A stretch of 64,000 bases of DNA from Streptomyces barkulensis (GTDB lineage Bacteria > Actinomycetota > Actinomycetes > Streptomycetales > Streptomycetaceae). The DNA is taken from assembly GCF_002843305.1 (NCBI RefSeq), contig NZ_PGSG01000110.1:62001-126000 (forward strand), given 5' to 3'. Position numbers and translations under genes: made by a program. Below the pieces are notes generated by a model. That model had not been told where the DNA came from, did not search any database, and was given only the letters and a program-made list of their open reading frames with translations. Positions 35,792 to 44,401 of this stretch are shown here, in pieces (within the stretch, counting starts at the first letter, position 1; every line of letters begins with the position of its first letter).

Positions 35792-36718
35792 ATGCCCTCC
35801 GCTCACCCCTCCCGCGCCGGCGCGTGCCCGGCCTTCGGGCAGGAGGCGGGCCAGATCCTGCTGCCGGTGGGTGTGGTGGCCGAACGCCTGGAGATGAGCA
35901 CCGCCGCCCTCCGCGCCTGGGAGCGCCGCTACGGCCTCGCCCCCTCCGGACGGACCCCCGGCGGACACCGCCGCTACTCGGCGCGGGACCTGGAGCGGCT
36001 GGAGCGCATGCGTACGCTCGTCCGCCGGGGCGTGCCCGCCGCCGACGCGGCCCGCGCGGTGGCCGCGGCCGGCCCGCCGGATACGGGCACGGGCGCGGCG
36101 GAGCTGACCGAGGCCATGCACGCGCTGGACACCGCGGCGGTCCAGGCGGTGGTGTCGGCATCGCTGGCCCGGCTCGGGGCCGCCGACGCCTGGACGACCG
36201 TGCTCGCGCCCGCCCTCACCGCCATCGGCGACCACTGGGAGGAGACCGGCCGCGGTGTCGAGGTGGAGCACGTCACCAGCGGCATCGTCGAAAGCGCCCT
36301 GCGCCGCCACGCCCAGGACCGCGCCGCCGCGCTCCCGTCCGGCCCCGGCGCCTTTGGCCCCGTGCTCCTGGCCGCCGCACCGGCCGAGCACCACACGCTG
36401 CCGCTGACGGCCCTGGCCGCCGCCCTGGCGGAGGAGGGCCGTGCCGCCGTCCTGGCCGGCGACCTGCCCGTCCCCGCCCTGACCGACGCCCTCGTCCGCA
36501 CCCGCCCCGGCGCCGTGGTGCTGTGGGCCCGCTCCTCCGCGACGGCCGATCCCTCCTGGCTGCGGACCGCGCTGGAGACGGCCCCCGCCTCCGCCCCCGT
36601 CCACCCGGCCGGACCGGGCTGGCCCCCGGGCGTTCCCGGCGCCGCGGCCCCGCTGCACGACCTGCCCGGCGCACTGGCCGCGCTCCTGGGCGCGCCCGGC
36701 GGCCGACGCCCCCTCTGA
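35792..36718 (+). CDS. litR: LitR: B12-dependent light-responsive MerR regulator
   Basis: 308 residues. The N-terminal MerR domain (~22-90, LPVGVVAERLEMSTAALRAWERRYG then GGHRRYSARDLERLERMR) is followed by a cobalamin-binding region. Wx9EH is intact (W149, E159, H160), as is the lower-ligand motif ExHxxP (E199, H201). In this family, adenosylcobalamin holds a DNA-binding tetramer in the dark, and light cleaves the cofactor and releases the crt promoter. It is divergent from crtE. No ECF sigma factor gene (litS) is adjacent, in contrast to S. coelicolor. Confidence 0.9.
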   Translation: MPSAHPSRAGACPAFGQEAGQILLPVGVVAERLEMSTAALRAWERRYGLAPSGRTPGGHRRYSARDLERLERMRTLVRRGVPAADAARAVAAAGPPDTGTGAAELTEAMHALDTAAVQAVVSASLARLGAADAWTTVLAPALTAIGDHWEETGRGVEVEHVTSGIVESALRRHAQDRAAALPSGPGAFGPVLLAAAPAEHHTLPLTALAAALAEEGRAAVLAGDLPVPALTDALVRTRPGAVVLWARSSATADPSWLRTALETAPASAPVHPAGPGWPPGVPGAAAPLHDLPGALAALLGAPGGRRPL

Positions 36719-36929
36719 ATCCGCGCCCCGTGTCGGCGCACCCGCCGTAACGCCGCACCCGCCGTGCCGACGACCGCGCCGGCCGAGGCCGTACGGCACC
36801 ACGGAGGAGGGGCCGTTCGGCCCCGCGGACTGCTCCTGTCGGACCTGTCGCCGCCCCTCACGAGGCGGGAGAGTGAAGGAGAAGGACAGGAATCCGGTAC
36901 GCCGGAGCCGGACACGAGGAGCCAAGACC

Positions 36930-37940
36930 ATGAGAGCAGCAGTCGTCCGAACCCTCGGCGAACCCCTGGTCATCGAGGAGCGGCCCGATCCGCGGCCCGG
37001 CCCCGGGCAGGTCAGCGTCCGCGTCGAGGCGTCGGGTCTGTGCCACACCGACATCCACGCCGCCCGCGGCGACTGGCCGGTCAAGCCGAACCCGCCCTTC
37101 GTCCCCGGGCACGAGGGCGTCGGCATCATCGAGCGGCTCGGTGACGACGTCACCCATCTGTCGGTCGGCCAACGGGTGGCGGTGCCCTGGCTCGGCTGGG
37201 CCTGCGGGCGCTGCGAGCACTGCCTGTCCGGCTGGGAGACGCTGTGCGAGCGGCAGAAGAACACCGGCTACGGCGTCGACGGCGGCCACGCGGAGATGAT
37301 GCTCGCCCACGCCGACTTCGCCCAGCCGGTGCCCGACGGCATCGACCCGCGCGAGGCGGCCCCGCTGACCTGCGCGGGCGTGACGACCTACAAGGCGGTC
37401 AGGGTGGCCGGGGTGGGGCCGACCGATCTGGTGGCCGTCTCCGGCATCGGCGGACTGGGACACCTCGCCGTCCAGTACGCGAAGATCGCCGGAGCCACGG
37501 TGGCGGCCGTCGACGTCACCGACGACAAGCTCTCCCTGGCCGCGGAACTGGGCGCCGACATCCTGATCGACGCACGCAAGGAGGACCCGGCCGAGGTGCT
37601 CCGCAAGCACGGCGGAGCCCACGCCGCCATCGCGCTCGCCGTCGACGACCGGGCGACGGAGGCGCTCCAGCGCGGTCTGCGGCGCGGCGGGAAACTGGTG
37701 CTCGTCTCGCTCCCGGCGGGCGGCGCCCTGCGCGTCCCGGTCTTCGACACCGTGCTGAACGGCACCTCCGTCATCGGCTCGATCGTCGGCACCCGGCAGG
37801 ACCTCGCGGAGGTCTTCGCCCTCCACGCGGCAGGACGCACGAAGGTGATCTACGAGACCCGCCCGCTGGAGGCCGTCAACGACTGCATCGAGGAGATCCT
37901 CGGCGGCCATGTCAGGGCCCGTGTCGTCTTCGAGATGTGA
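36930..37940 (+). CDS. Zinc-dependent alcohol dehydrogenase
   Basis: 336 residues. Medium-chain dehydrogenase of the AdhP type. The catalytic zinc ligands are in GLCHTDIH and GHEGVG; the structural zinc site is the four-cysteine run CGRCEHC...LC. The NAD(P)-binding loop is GIGGLGHLAVQYAK. It should oxidise primary alcohols or reduce aldehydes in the cytoplasm. ATG 36930 follows GAGGAG at a 9-base gap; an ATG 57 bases upstream in frame lacks support. A very long hairpin follows. Confidence 0.92.
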   Translation: MRAAVVRTLGEPLVIEERPDPRPGPGQVSVRVEASGLCHTDIHAARGDWPVKPNPPFVPGHEGVGIIERLGDDVTHLSVGQRVAVPWLGWACGRCEHCLSGWETLCERQKNTGYGVDGGHAEMMLAHADFAQPVPDGIDPREAAPLTCAGVTTYKAVRVAGVGPTDLVAVSGIGGLGHLAVQYAKIAGATVAAVDVTDDKLSLAAELGADILIDARKEDPAEVLRKHGGAHAAIALAVDDRATEALQRGLRRGGKLVLVSLPAGGALRVPVFDTVLNGTSVIGSIVGTRQDLAEVFALHAAGRTKVIYETRPLEAVNDCIEEILGGHVRARVVFEM

Positions 37941-37965
37941 CGCGCCGCCAACCCCTGCCGGCCCG

Positions 37966-38037
37966 CCGTCACCCCGGCAGCCCTCCGCCCCTGCCGCGGC
38001 CCCCGTCGGCAGGGGCGGGGGGCTGCCGGGGTGACGG
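37966..38037 (+). terminator. Long terminator hairpin after the alcohol dehydrogenase gene
   Basis: An 18-bp outer and an 11-bp inner stem joined by a single G-U pair (37966-37995 with 38008-38037) around a 12-nt loop, 26 bases after the stop and ending 31 bases before the next start. Confidence 0.85.
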
Positions 38038-38068
38038 GCGGACCCGTTCGCTCGTTACGGTGGGCGGC

Positions 38069-38797
38069 ATGTTCACCGCTCAGGGCCCGACCCTCCCCGA
38101 ACTCGCCGTGCAGGCGCTGTCGTCCGTCGAGCGCGGCTACGACCTGCTCGCGCCGAAGTTCGACCTGACGCCGTTCAGGACATCGGACCGCCTGCTGGAG
38201 GCCACCGCACGCGCGCTCGAACCGCTGGGGCCGTTCGGGACGGGTCTGGACGTGTGCTGCGGGACCGGCGCGGGAACGGGCGTCCTGCTGCGGCTGTGCG
38301 AACGGCGGGCCGTGGGCGTCGACTTCAGCGCCGGCATGCTCGGCGAGGCCCGCTCCGCCCACCCGGAGGACCCCGGCGGGCCGGCGGTCGGCTGGGTGCG
38401 CGCCGACGTACGGAGACTGCCCTTCGCCGGGGCCTTCGACCTGGCCGTCAGCTTCGGGGCGTTCGGGCACTTCCTGCCCGAGGAGCGGCCCGGGCTGTTC
38501 GCGGGGGTGCACGCGGCGCTCCGCCCCGGGGGGCTGTTCGCCTTCCCCGTCGGCGCGCCGCCCCGGGTCGGGTCGCGCGCGTACTGGGCGCTGTGGGGCT
38601 TCGACGCGGCGATGCGGGTGCGCAACGCGCTGTGGCGTCCCCGGTTCGTCATGTACTACCGGACGTTCCCCCTCCCCGGCGTGCGCCGGGAACTGGCCGA
38701 CGCGGGGTTCGAGGTGGGCACGCTGCCGCTGGAGGAGCTCGGCAGGCGGGAGGACGGCAGCCCCCGCTGCAGGCTGGTCGTGGCCCGGCGCGTCTGA
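38069..38797 (+). CDS. Class I SAM-dependent methyltransferase
   Basis: 242 residues. The SAM site [15 protein letters not shown] lies near residue 54, with [10 protein letters not shown] and the later motifs [12 protein letters not shown] and [11 protein letters not shown]. The substrate is unknown. ATG 38069 lies 31 bases after a strong terminator and has no clear Shine-Dalgarno. It is not obviously linked to the neighbours; the frame is open far upstream through the preceding gene, but that part is antisense-like shadow. Confidence 0.8.
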   Translation: MFTAQGPTLPELAVQALSSVERGYDLLAPKFDLTPFRTSDRLLEATARALEPLGPFGTGLDVCCGTGAGTGVLLRLCERRAVGVDFSAGMLGEARSAHPEDPGGPAVGWVRADVRRLPFAGAFDLAVSFGAFGHFLPEERPGLFAGVHAALRPGGLFAFPVGAPPRVGSRAYWALWGFDAAMRVRNALWRPRFVMYYRTFPLPGVRRELADAGFEVGTLPLEELGRREDGSPRCRLVVARRV

Positions 38798-38865
38798 GAG
38801 ACGGCCGGGTGCGGGTGCGGGGAGGCGGTCTTGCGCGGGTCGCGCGACGGTCCGATACTCGCTGT

Positions 38866-38891
38866 GTTGATGTCAGGTGCACGTCATCAAC
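38866..38891. promoter_or_regulatory. GTTGATG/CATCAAC inverted repeat before the protease gene
   Basis: Perfect 7-bp arms (38866-38872 and 38885-38891) separated by 12 bp, 89 bp upstream of the protease GTG. A candidate regulator site. Confidence 0.45.
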
Positions 38892-38979
38892 GGCCCTCGG
38901 TGGACACGTCTCCGCGCGCCGCGCGACACCCCCCACGTGCCGTCGCCCACCGGCTTCCCCACCACCAGGAGGAGACCAC

Positions 38980-39870
38980 GTGAGGACCAGACGCACCACC
39001 ACAAGGAGCACCGCAAGGAGCACCATCCGCCGCGCCCGGCTGCTCGCCGCGGTGATCGGCCTGGGCGTCGCCGCCGTGACCACCGCGCCGAGCGCCACCG
39101 CGGCCGCCCCGCGCGCCTACGGCGCGGCCGAACTCTCCCGGGCGAGCGACGCCGTGCTCCAGACGGAGGTCGACGGCATCGCCTGGCACGTCGACGACCG
39201 GGCCGGACGTGTCGTCGTGACCGCCGACAGCACCGTCTCGCCCGCCGACGTAGCGGCCCTGCGGAAGGCCGCGGGCGCGGCCGCGGGCGCGATCAGGATC
39301 GAGCGGACACCGGGCGTCATCGCCCCGCTGGGCTCCGCCGGCGACGCCATCTACGGCAACGGCTACCGCTGCTCACTCGGCTTCAACGTCCTCAAGGGCG
39401 GCACGTACCACTTCCTCACCGCCGGGCACTGCGGCGACGTGGTCGACACCTGGTACGCCGACTCGGGTCAGCGCACGCTCATCGGCCCGACCGTGAAGTC
39501 GAGCTTCCCCGGCAACGACTACGCCCTCGTCCGCTACGACAACACCTCCCTGGGGCATCCGGGCGGCTTCACCCCGGCCGACGCCTACGTGGGCCAGTCG
39601 GTCAAGCGCACCGGATCCACCACCGGCACCCACAGCGGCACCGTCACCGCCCTGAACGTCACGGTCCGCTACAGCGGGAGCGGCACCGTCCGCGGCATGA
39701 TCCAGACGAACGTCTGCGCGGAGCCCGGCGACTCCGGCGGCCCGCTCTACGACGGTTCCAAGGCTCTGGGCATCACCTCCGGCGGCAGCGGCGACTGCCG
39801 CAGGGGCGGCACCACCTTCTACCAGCCCGTCCCCGAGGCGCTCAGCGCGTACAGGGCGAGCATGTACTGA
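38980..39870 (+). CDS. Secreted streptogrisin-like S1 serine protease
   Basis: 296 residues. A long basic signal peptide (~1-42), a short propeptide (~43-110, including [14 protein letters not shown]) and a chymotrypsin-fold mature enzyme starting near [17 protein letters not shown]. Catalytic residues are His in LTAGHC, Asp in [10 protein letters not shown] and Ser in [10 protein letters not shown]. Disulfide cysteines match the streptogrisin pattern. Mature streptogrisins digest protein outside the cell and the propeptide folds and inhibits the enzyme. GTG 38980 is preceded by AGGAGGAG. Confidence 0.93.
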   Translation: MRTRRTTTRSTARSTIRRARLLAAVIGLGVAAVTTAPSATAAAPRAYGAAELSRASDAVLQTEVDGIAWHVDDRAGRVVVTADSTVSPADVAALRKAAGAAAGAIRIERTPGVIAPLGSAGDAIYGNGYRCSLGFNVLKGGTYHFLTAGHCGDVVDTWYADSGQRTLIGPTVKSSFPGNDYALVRYDNTSLGHPGGFTPADAYVGQSVKRTGSTTGTHSGTVTALNVTVRYSGSGTVRGMIQTNVCAEPGDSGGPLYDGSKALGITSGGSGDCRRGGTTFYQPVPEALSAYRASMY

Positions 39871-39877
39871 CCCGGCC

Positions 39878-39901
39878 GGGCGGGGGCTCGCGCCCCCGCC
39901 C
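39878..39901 (+). terminator. Terminator after the protease gene
   Basis: Perfect 10-bp arms with a 4-nt loop, 7 bases after the stop. Confidence 0.7.
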
Positions 39902-39991
39902 TCTCCGGGTGTGCGCGGCGCAGACCAGCCCGGCCGGGAGGGCCCGGTAGCATCCGAGCCGCGAGGTCACACACCGCAGGAGGCCGTCAAG

Positions 39992-40468
39992 GTGGACGAT
40001 GCCGGGCTGCGCCATCTGCGCCGCTGCGTGGAGCTGGCGACCGAGGCGCTGGAGGCGGGCGACGAACCGTTCGGCTCCGTACTCGTCGGCGGGGACGGGA
40101 CGGTCCTGGCCGAGGACCGCAACCGGGTCGCCCTCGGCGACCGCACCCGCCACCCGGAGTTCGAGCCGGCGCGCTGGGCCGCCGCCCACATGACACCGCA
40201 GGAACGGGAGGCGGCGACCGTCTACACGTCCGGGGAGCACTGCCCGATGTGCGCCGCCGCCCACGCCTGGGTCGGGCTGGGCCGCATCGTCTACGCGAGT
40301 TCCTCCGCGCAACTGGCCTCCTGGCTGGCCGAACTGGGCGTGCCCGCACCACCGGTGCGGACGCTGCCGGTGAAGGAGATCGCGCCCGGTGTCGCGGTGG
40401 AGGGGCCGGTCCCCGGCCTCGCGCAGGAAGTGCGCGAGCTGCACCGCCGCCTCCACGGCGCGGCCTGA
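39992..40468 (+). CDS. Nucleoside deaminase (zinc-dependent)
   Basis: 158 residues. Member of the cytidine/deoxycytidylate deaminase superfamily. The zinc site is formed by HPE (in place of the common HAE) in TRHPEFEPARW and by the two cysteines of GEHCPMC. DEPFGSVLV near residue 25 is the characteristic first strand. Substrate (guanine, cytosine or another base) is not determined. GTG 39992 has AGGAGG at an 8-base gap. Confidence 0.88.
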   Translation: MDDAGLRHLRRCVELATEALEAGDEPFGSVLVGGDGTVLAEDRNRVALGDRTRHPEFEPARWAAAHMTPQEREAATVYTSGEHCPMCAAAHAWVGLGRIVYASSSAQLASWLAELGVPAPPVRTLPVKEIAPGVAVEGPVPGLAQEVRELHRRLHGAA

Positions 40469-40595
40469 TCCCGGAGGCGGGGGCGGAGCGCCCGCCGGGC
40501 AACTCGCCGGCCGGGCAACTCGGCCGCCGGACAGGGCGGTTCGCGGGGGAGGGGCCTCTCACCGGCGCGGCGGCCTGCCGCTACGCTTCGGACCC

Positions 40596-41012
40596 ATGCA
40601 GCAGCCATCCGAAACCCCGGTGTCCCCTGCCCGCCGCCGCACGGGCCCGCTTCTCGCCGCGCTGGCGGCCGGACTGGTGATCGGCGGCGCGGGCGTCGGG
40701 GCCGCCTGGGCCCTCACCGGCGAAAGCGGCGCCGCCGCAGGCCCGGAGGCCGACGCGCTTGCGGCGTGCGGCGCCCTGGACCGCTTCGAGGAGTCGCGGT
40801 ACACGGACAAGGGGCCGGCCGGTGAGGCGGCGCTCAACCGCTGGGGAGCGGCGCAGGCCCTCTCCGCCTCGGCGGCCGCGGGCGACGAGCGGTACGAGCC
40901 GCTCGCGGAGGCGCTCCGGAAGTCGCACCACCGGGTTCTCTCGACCTTCGGGTTCGACGCGCAGGCGAAGAAGGACCTGGAGCGGGCGCGCGGGATCTGC
41001 GCCGATCTGTGA
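40596..41012 (+). CDS. Small membrane-anchored protein, function unknown
   Basis: 138 residues. One membrane segment (~18-40, LLAALAAGLVIGGAGVGAAWAL) with an Arg-rich cytoplasmic start, then a helical, charged domain with two cysteines (AACGALDRF and RGICADL) that may pair outside the cell. ATG 40596 is chosen because the sequence upstream, although open, looks non-coding. I do not recognise a family. The preceding gap contains a direct repeat of GCCGGGCAACTCG. Confidence 0.65.
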   Translation: MQQPSETPVSPARRRTGPLLAALAAGLVIGGAGVGAAWALTGESGAAAGPEADALAACGALDRFEESRYTDKGPAGEAALNRWGAAQALSASAAAGDERYEPLAEALRKSHHRVLSTFGFDAQAKKDLERARGICADL

Positions 41013-41025
41013 GCCGGGCGGACCG

Positions 41026-41715
41026 TCAGCCGTCGGCCGCCGCCGTACGGGTGCAGGCCAGATAGGCCGCCCGGTGCACGGCGCGGGCCAGGCGGGCGCC
41101 CCACGGGGAGCGGGGACCGGCGAAGGGCTCGACGGCGGTCGGACGACCCGGCAAAGGCGGTACGGCGGCGACGCACACCGCGTCGGTCGGTGTGCCCGAG
41201 GCGTCCACACCGGCGTCCCGCAGCGCCTGGACCTTGGCCTCGGTGGCCGTGGCCACGGCGTTGACCAGGGCGGCGTCCGACAGCGCGACCGGCACCGAGA
41301 CCACGATGTTGATCGTGCCGGCGGGCAGCGGTACGTCGCTGCCCGCGCCCGGCGCCGCGGCCCAGCCGTGTACGCCGATCCCGGCCGTGACCAGGGCCTC
41401 GACCCCCTCGTCCACCGCGACGCAGTGGTCCAGCACCCGGGCCGCGGTCATCAGGCCCACACCGGGGCCCTCCGCGCCCGCCCGCCCGGCCAGTTCGGCC
41501 AGGTGCCGCTCGGCGTCCAGGCGCGCGTAGCCCGGGGGCACCTGGGCGTTGAGGACCCAGCCGCGCTCACCGAGCCCGCCGCCCAGCAGTGCGCTGCTGA
41601 TCATCCGCCGCCCGGACTCGGGCCGCCAGAGCAGCATCGGCCAGGAAGCGTCCTGCTCCCGGTGGTGCAGGACGCGTACGCCGGCCAGGGAGCCGTGAGG
41701 GGATCGCAGAAGCAC
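41026..41715 (-). CDS. cbiZ: Adenosylcobinamide amidohydrolase (CbiZ family)
   Basis: 229 residues. CbiZ removes the aminopropanol side chain from adenosylcobinamide to yield adenosylcobyric acid, a cobamide salvage step. Family motifs ISSALLGGGLGERGWVLNAQVP, VGLMTAARV, TAGIGVHGWA, GTINIVVSVPVALSDAALVNAVATATEAKVQAL (in parts) and GTPTDAVCVA are present. GTG 41715 is preferred over ATG 41769 because the coding-like sequence begins there (AGGGTG upstream). It is convergent with the small membrane protein gene. No other cobalamin biosynthesis genes are in the window, but two cobalamin-binding regulators are. Confidence 0.85.
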   Translation of the reverse strand: MLLRSPHGSLAGVRVLHHREQDASWPMLLWRPESGRRMISSALLGGGLGERGWVLNAQVPPGYARLDAERHLAELAGRAGAEGPGVGLMTAARVLDHCVAVDEGVEALVTAGIGVHGWAAAPGAGSDVPLPAGTINIVVSVPVALSDAALVNAVATATEAKVQALRDAGVDASGTPTDAVCVAAVPPLPGRPTAVEPFAGPRSPWGARLARAVHRAAYLACTRTAAADG

Positions 41716-41990
41716 GCTGCACCCTAGCGCGGGGCCCGCGGACGGGATCGCGGGGGCGGTGGGATACACGGTCCGGGGACGGAGGTGTGCCGCCGCGCCG
41801 GGCGGGAAGAGACGCTACCGGTGCCCCGGACCGCGGGCCATCGGTTATCCGTTCCGCGCGGCCCGTGGACGCCGGCCCCGGTGCGGCACGCACCGGGCCC
41901 GGACCGGTTCGCCGGACCGGGGCGGCCTTGCCGCATAAACTGATCACCGCAGACCTTCTTGTCACTCACAACCCGTCAGGAGCGACAGTC

Positions 41991-42419
41991 ATGGCCACCA
42001 CCCGTACCGCCAAGACCCACTGGGAAGGCAACCTTCTCGAGGGCAAGGGCAACGTCGCCCTCGAATCCTCCGGGATCGGCACCTATGAGGTGAGCTGGCC
42101 CGCCCGTGCCGAGGAGCCCGGTGGCAAGACCAGCCCCGAGGAACTGATCGCGGCGGCCCACTCCTCCTGCTACTCGATGGCCTTCTCGGGCGGCCTGGCG
42201 CGCAAGGGCCACACGGTGGAGAAGGTCGAAACCCGGGCCGACGTCACCTTCCAGCCGGGCGAGGGCATCACCGCCATCAAGCTGACCGTCCGCGCCACCG
42301 TTCCCGGGCTGTCCGAGGAGGACTTCCAGACGGCCGCGGAGGAGGCCAAGGCCAACTGCCCGGTCAGCCAGGCCCTGGCCGGCGTCAAGAACATCACCCT
42401 GGACGCCCGGCTCGTCTGA
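41991..42419 (+). CDS. OsmC family peroxiredoxin
   Basis: 142 residues. OsmC/Ohr-type thiol peroxidase. The peroxidatic cysteine is in AAHSSCYSMAFS and the resolving cysteine in AKANCPVSQAL, as in the OsmC subgroup. It should reduce organic hydroperoxides. ATG 41991 is preceded by TCAGGAG; the open frame upstream has no support. Single gene followed by a strong terminator. AT-richer sequence with TAAACT at 41936-41941 may be its -10. Confidence 0.9.
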   Translation: MATTRTAKTHWEGNLLEGKGNVALESSGIGTYEVSWPARAEEPGGKTSPEELIAAAHSSCYSMAFSGGLARKGHTVEKVETRADVTFQPGEGITAIKLTVRATVPGLSEEDFQTAAEEAKANCPVSQALAGVKNITLDARLV

Positions 42420-42452
42420 CGCGCCGGAGCCGGGGCGCGGCCCCGCGCACCA

Positions 42453-42496
42453 CCGGGCCGGGGCGGGAACGCACACGCGTCCCCGCCCCGGCCCGG
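42453..42496 (+). terminator. Terminator after osmC
   Basis: Perfect 15-bp arms (42453-42467 and 42482-42496) with a 14-nt loop, between convergent genes, so it may act in both directions. Confidence 0.75.
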
Positions 42497-42524
42497 TCCT
42501 GTTTCCGGGCCCGGCCCGGAGGTG

Positions 42525-43196
42525 TCAGCCGGGCAGCCGCCGCAGTTTGAGCACGGCGTCCTCGAGGACGGCCCGCTGCCCGTCGGGCCCGGTCGCATCG
42601 CGCCGGTACTCCCCGCTCACCAGCGGCTCCCATCCCTCCTCCGGGAGGCCGAGCGAGCCGAGGACCTCCGCCGACGTGGGCAGGGGCGGGTGGTCGTCGT
42701 GGCCGTGGTCGGCCGCCCACGGGGGAGGGCCGGCGTGCCCGACGACCAGCAGCACGCCGCCCGGCGACACGGCCGCCGCGGCGTCGCGCAGAATCCGCTC
42801 GCGGGGCAGCTCGACGGGGGAGGGGGCGTGCAGGAAGTGGGCGGAGACCAGATCGAAGACGCCGCCGGGGAAGGACTCGGCCAGATCGTGCCGCAGCCAG
42901 TCGATCCGGTCGGCGACGCCCGCCCGCCGGGCCTGCTCGGCTCCGCGTTCCAGGGCGATCCGCGAGACGTCCACCGCGGTGACGCGCCAGCCCCGCCGGG
43001 CGAGCCAGATCGCGTCGGCCCCCTCACCGCAGCCCAGGTCCAGGGCACTGCCCGGGGCCAGATCCGCCGTCTCGCGGACCAGGACGGCGTTCGGCTCGCC
43101 GCTCCAGATCCGCTCGCCCGCACCGTAGAGGTCGTCCCAGAACTCCCCGGCCCCCTGGGCGGGCGCGGCCGGGGAATGCTCGTCTTGTCCGGTCAT
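42525..43196 (-). CDS. Class I SAM-dependent methyltransferase (TehB-like)
   Basis: 223 residues. The SAM site ALDLGCGEGADAIWLA lies near residue 50, with VTAVDVSRIAL, DLVSAHFLHAP and VSPGGVLLVVGHAG. Methyltransferases with this layout, often next to small regulators, are frequently annotated as thiol or tellurite-related; substrate unknown here. ATG 43196 is preceded by AGAGGAG; a further ATG at 43217 is in frame but less well placed. It is divergent from an XRE-cupin regulator, with an operator-like palindrome in the gap, so it is probably its target. Confidence 0.85.
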   Translation of the reverse strand: MTGQDEHSPAAPAQGAGEFWDDLYGAGERIWSGEPNAVLVRETADLAPGSALDLGCGEGADAIWLARRGWRVTAVDVSRIALERGAEQARRAGVADRIDWLRHDLAESFPGGVFDLVSAHFLHAPSPVELPRERILRDAAAAVSPGGVLLVVGHAGPPPWAADHGHDDHPPLPTSAEVLGSLGLPEEGWEPLVSGEYRRDATGPDGQRAVLEDAVLKLRRLPG

Positions 43197-43258
43197 GTCT
43201 CCTCTTCCTTCCGCCATGCGGCAAGCCTCCGCCCAGGACTGTCCGCTTGACAAACATC

Positions 43259-43275
43259 TTTGCCGGAACGGCAAA
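43259..43275. promoter_or_regulatory. TTTGCCG-N3-CGGCAAA operator between methyltransferase and XRE-cupin genes
   Basis: Perfect 7-bp arms with 3-bp spacer, just 7 bp before the XRE-cupin ATG. TTGACA at 43247-43252 would be the -35, which puts the palindrome over the -10 and start, consistent with autorepression. Confidence 0.65.
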
Positions 43276-43282
43276 TAGGAGG

Positions 43283-43879
43283 ATGGCCGACGACGACCTC
43301 GAGAACGTTCTGACCGGTGTGGGCCCCCGGCTGCGGACCCTGCGCCAGGCGCGTGGCGCCACGCTCTCCCAGGTGAGCGAGACGACCGGGATATCGCTCA
43401 GCACCCTCTCGCGACTGGAGTCGGGGCAGCGCAGACCGACCCTGGAACTGCTGCTCCCCCTGGCCAGGGCCTACAGCGTCCCCCTGGACGAACTCGTCGG
43501 CGCGCCCGCCACCGGCGACCCCCGCGTCCACCCCCGCCCCTTCACCCGTTACGGGCAGACCTTCGTGCCGCTGACCCGCAGCCTGGGCGGCCTGCACGCC
43601 TACAAGCAGATCATGCCCGCCGGGTACGGCGGGGACGGGCGGCCCGAGCAGCAGACCCACGAGGGCTACGAGTGGCTCTACGTCCTGTCCGGGCGGCTGC
43701 GGCTGGCTCTGGGCGAGCACGACCTCGTCCTCGGCGCGGGGGAGGCCGCCGAGTTCGACACCCGCACCCCCCACGGCTTCGCGAACGCCGGGGAGCGGCC
43801 CGTCGAGTTCATCAGCATCTTCGGGCCGCAGGGCGAGCGGATGCACGTACGCGCCCGGCCCTCGAAGAGAGCGGGGTGA
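43283..43879 (+). CDS. XRE family regulator with cupin sensor domain
   Basis: 198 residues. N-terminal helix-turn-helix (~10-65, RLRTLRQARGATLSQVSETTGISLSTLSRLESGQRRP) and C-terminal cupin (~90-190, THEGYEWLYVLSGRLRLALGEHDLVLGAGEAAEFDTRTPHGFAN, in parts) that may bind a metal or small ligand. ATG 43283 touches an AGGAGG; a leaderless transcript from the upstream TTGACA promoter is equally possible. Divergent from a methyltransferase gene, with a perfect palindrome between. Confidence 0.88.
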   Translation: MADDDLENVLTGVGPRLRTLRQARGATLSQVSETTGISLSTLSRLESGQRRPTLELLLPLARAYSVPLDELVGAPATGDPRVHPRPFTRYGQTFVPLTRSLGGLHAYKQIMPAGYGGDGRPEQQTHEGYEWLYVLSGRLRLALGEHDLVLGAGEAAEFDTRTPHGFANAGERPVEFISIFGPQGERMHVRARPSKRAG

Positions 43880-44401
43880 CGGCCGCCGCACGTATCCGGA
43901 GGTTCGGCACGGGTGCGGCGGCCGGCGCGGGGCGTGGGCCGGTTCCGGCCACGGCGCGGGGCGCCAAACGCTCCCCGGGCCGGACGGGATCCGGCACCGG
44001 CCCGCACCGACCGCAAATCGACGCGCCGAGGGACTTGCGCATTCGTCCTGTTGGCGATGCCCGATTTCGCGGGACGGGCTCCTCGTTGATCTTATTTCCA
44101 TATCTTTTAATCTCCGTAAATCGGCTTGGTCGGGCGGAATTCGAGGAAGCGGCGCGCCGGCCGGGAGATCTTTCCGGATGACCGAAACCCCTCCTTGACC
44201 CGTCGTACGGCAGGGCTCGACACTTCCTGGAGAACTCATGCATCAGGGGTTACGGGCCGCCCGGCCCGGCCGTGCGAAACCGACCGTGCACGGGGTGTGT
44301 GACGGGGGAATCGAAAAAGGCGTGCGCGGCGCGTTGCCGCCTGCGCGCATTCTCTTCACCCTTTCTCCTCAACCCTCGGTGCGCGAAGGGAATGGAGGGG
44401 A
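43880..44401. other. 522-bp leader region upstream of the CIS operon
   Basis: No gene is supported. A markedly AT-rich patch (about 44085-44130) is followed by TTGACC (44195-44200) and GACACT (44219-44224), 18 bp apart, a candidate promoter for the CIS operon. A short frame with a fair Shine-Dalgarno starts at ATG 44238 but overlaps the sheath gene out of frame and looks non-coding. Confidence 0.5.
44195..44224 (+). promoter_or_regulatory. Candidate promoter of the CIS operon
   Basis: TTGACC-N18-GACACT, about 180 bp before the sheath gene. The -35 is good, the -10 weak. Confidence 0.35.

Noticed and set aside
40469-40595. Direct repeat GCCGGGCAACTCG upstream of the small membrane protein
   Set aside because: Only two copies, no symmetry; not enough to call a regulatory site.
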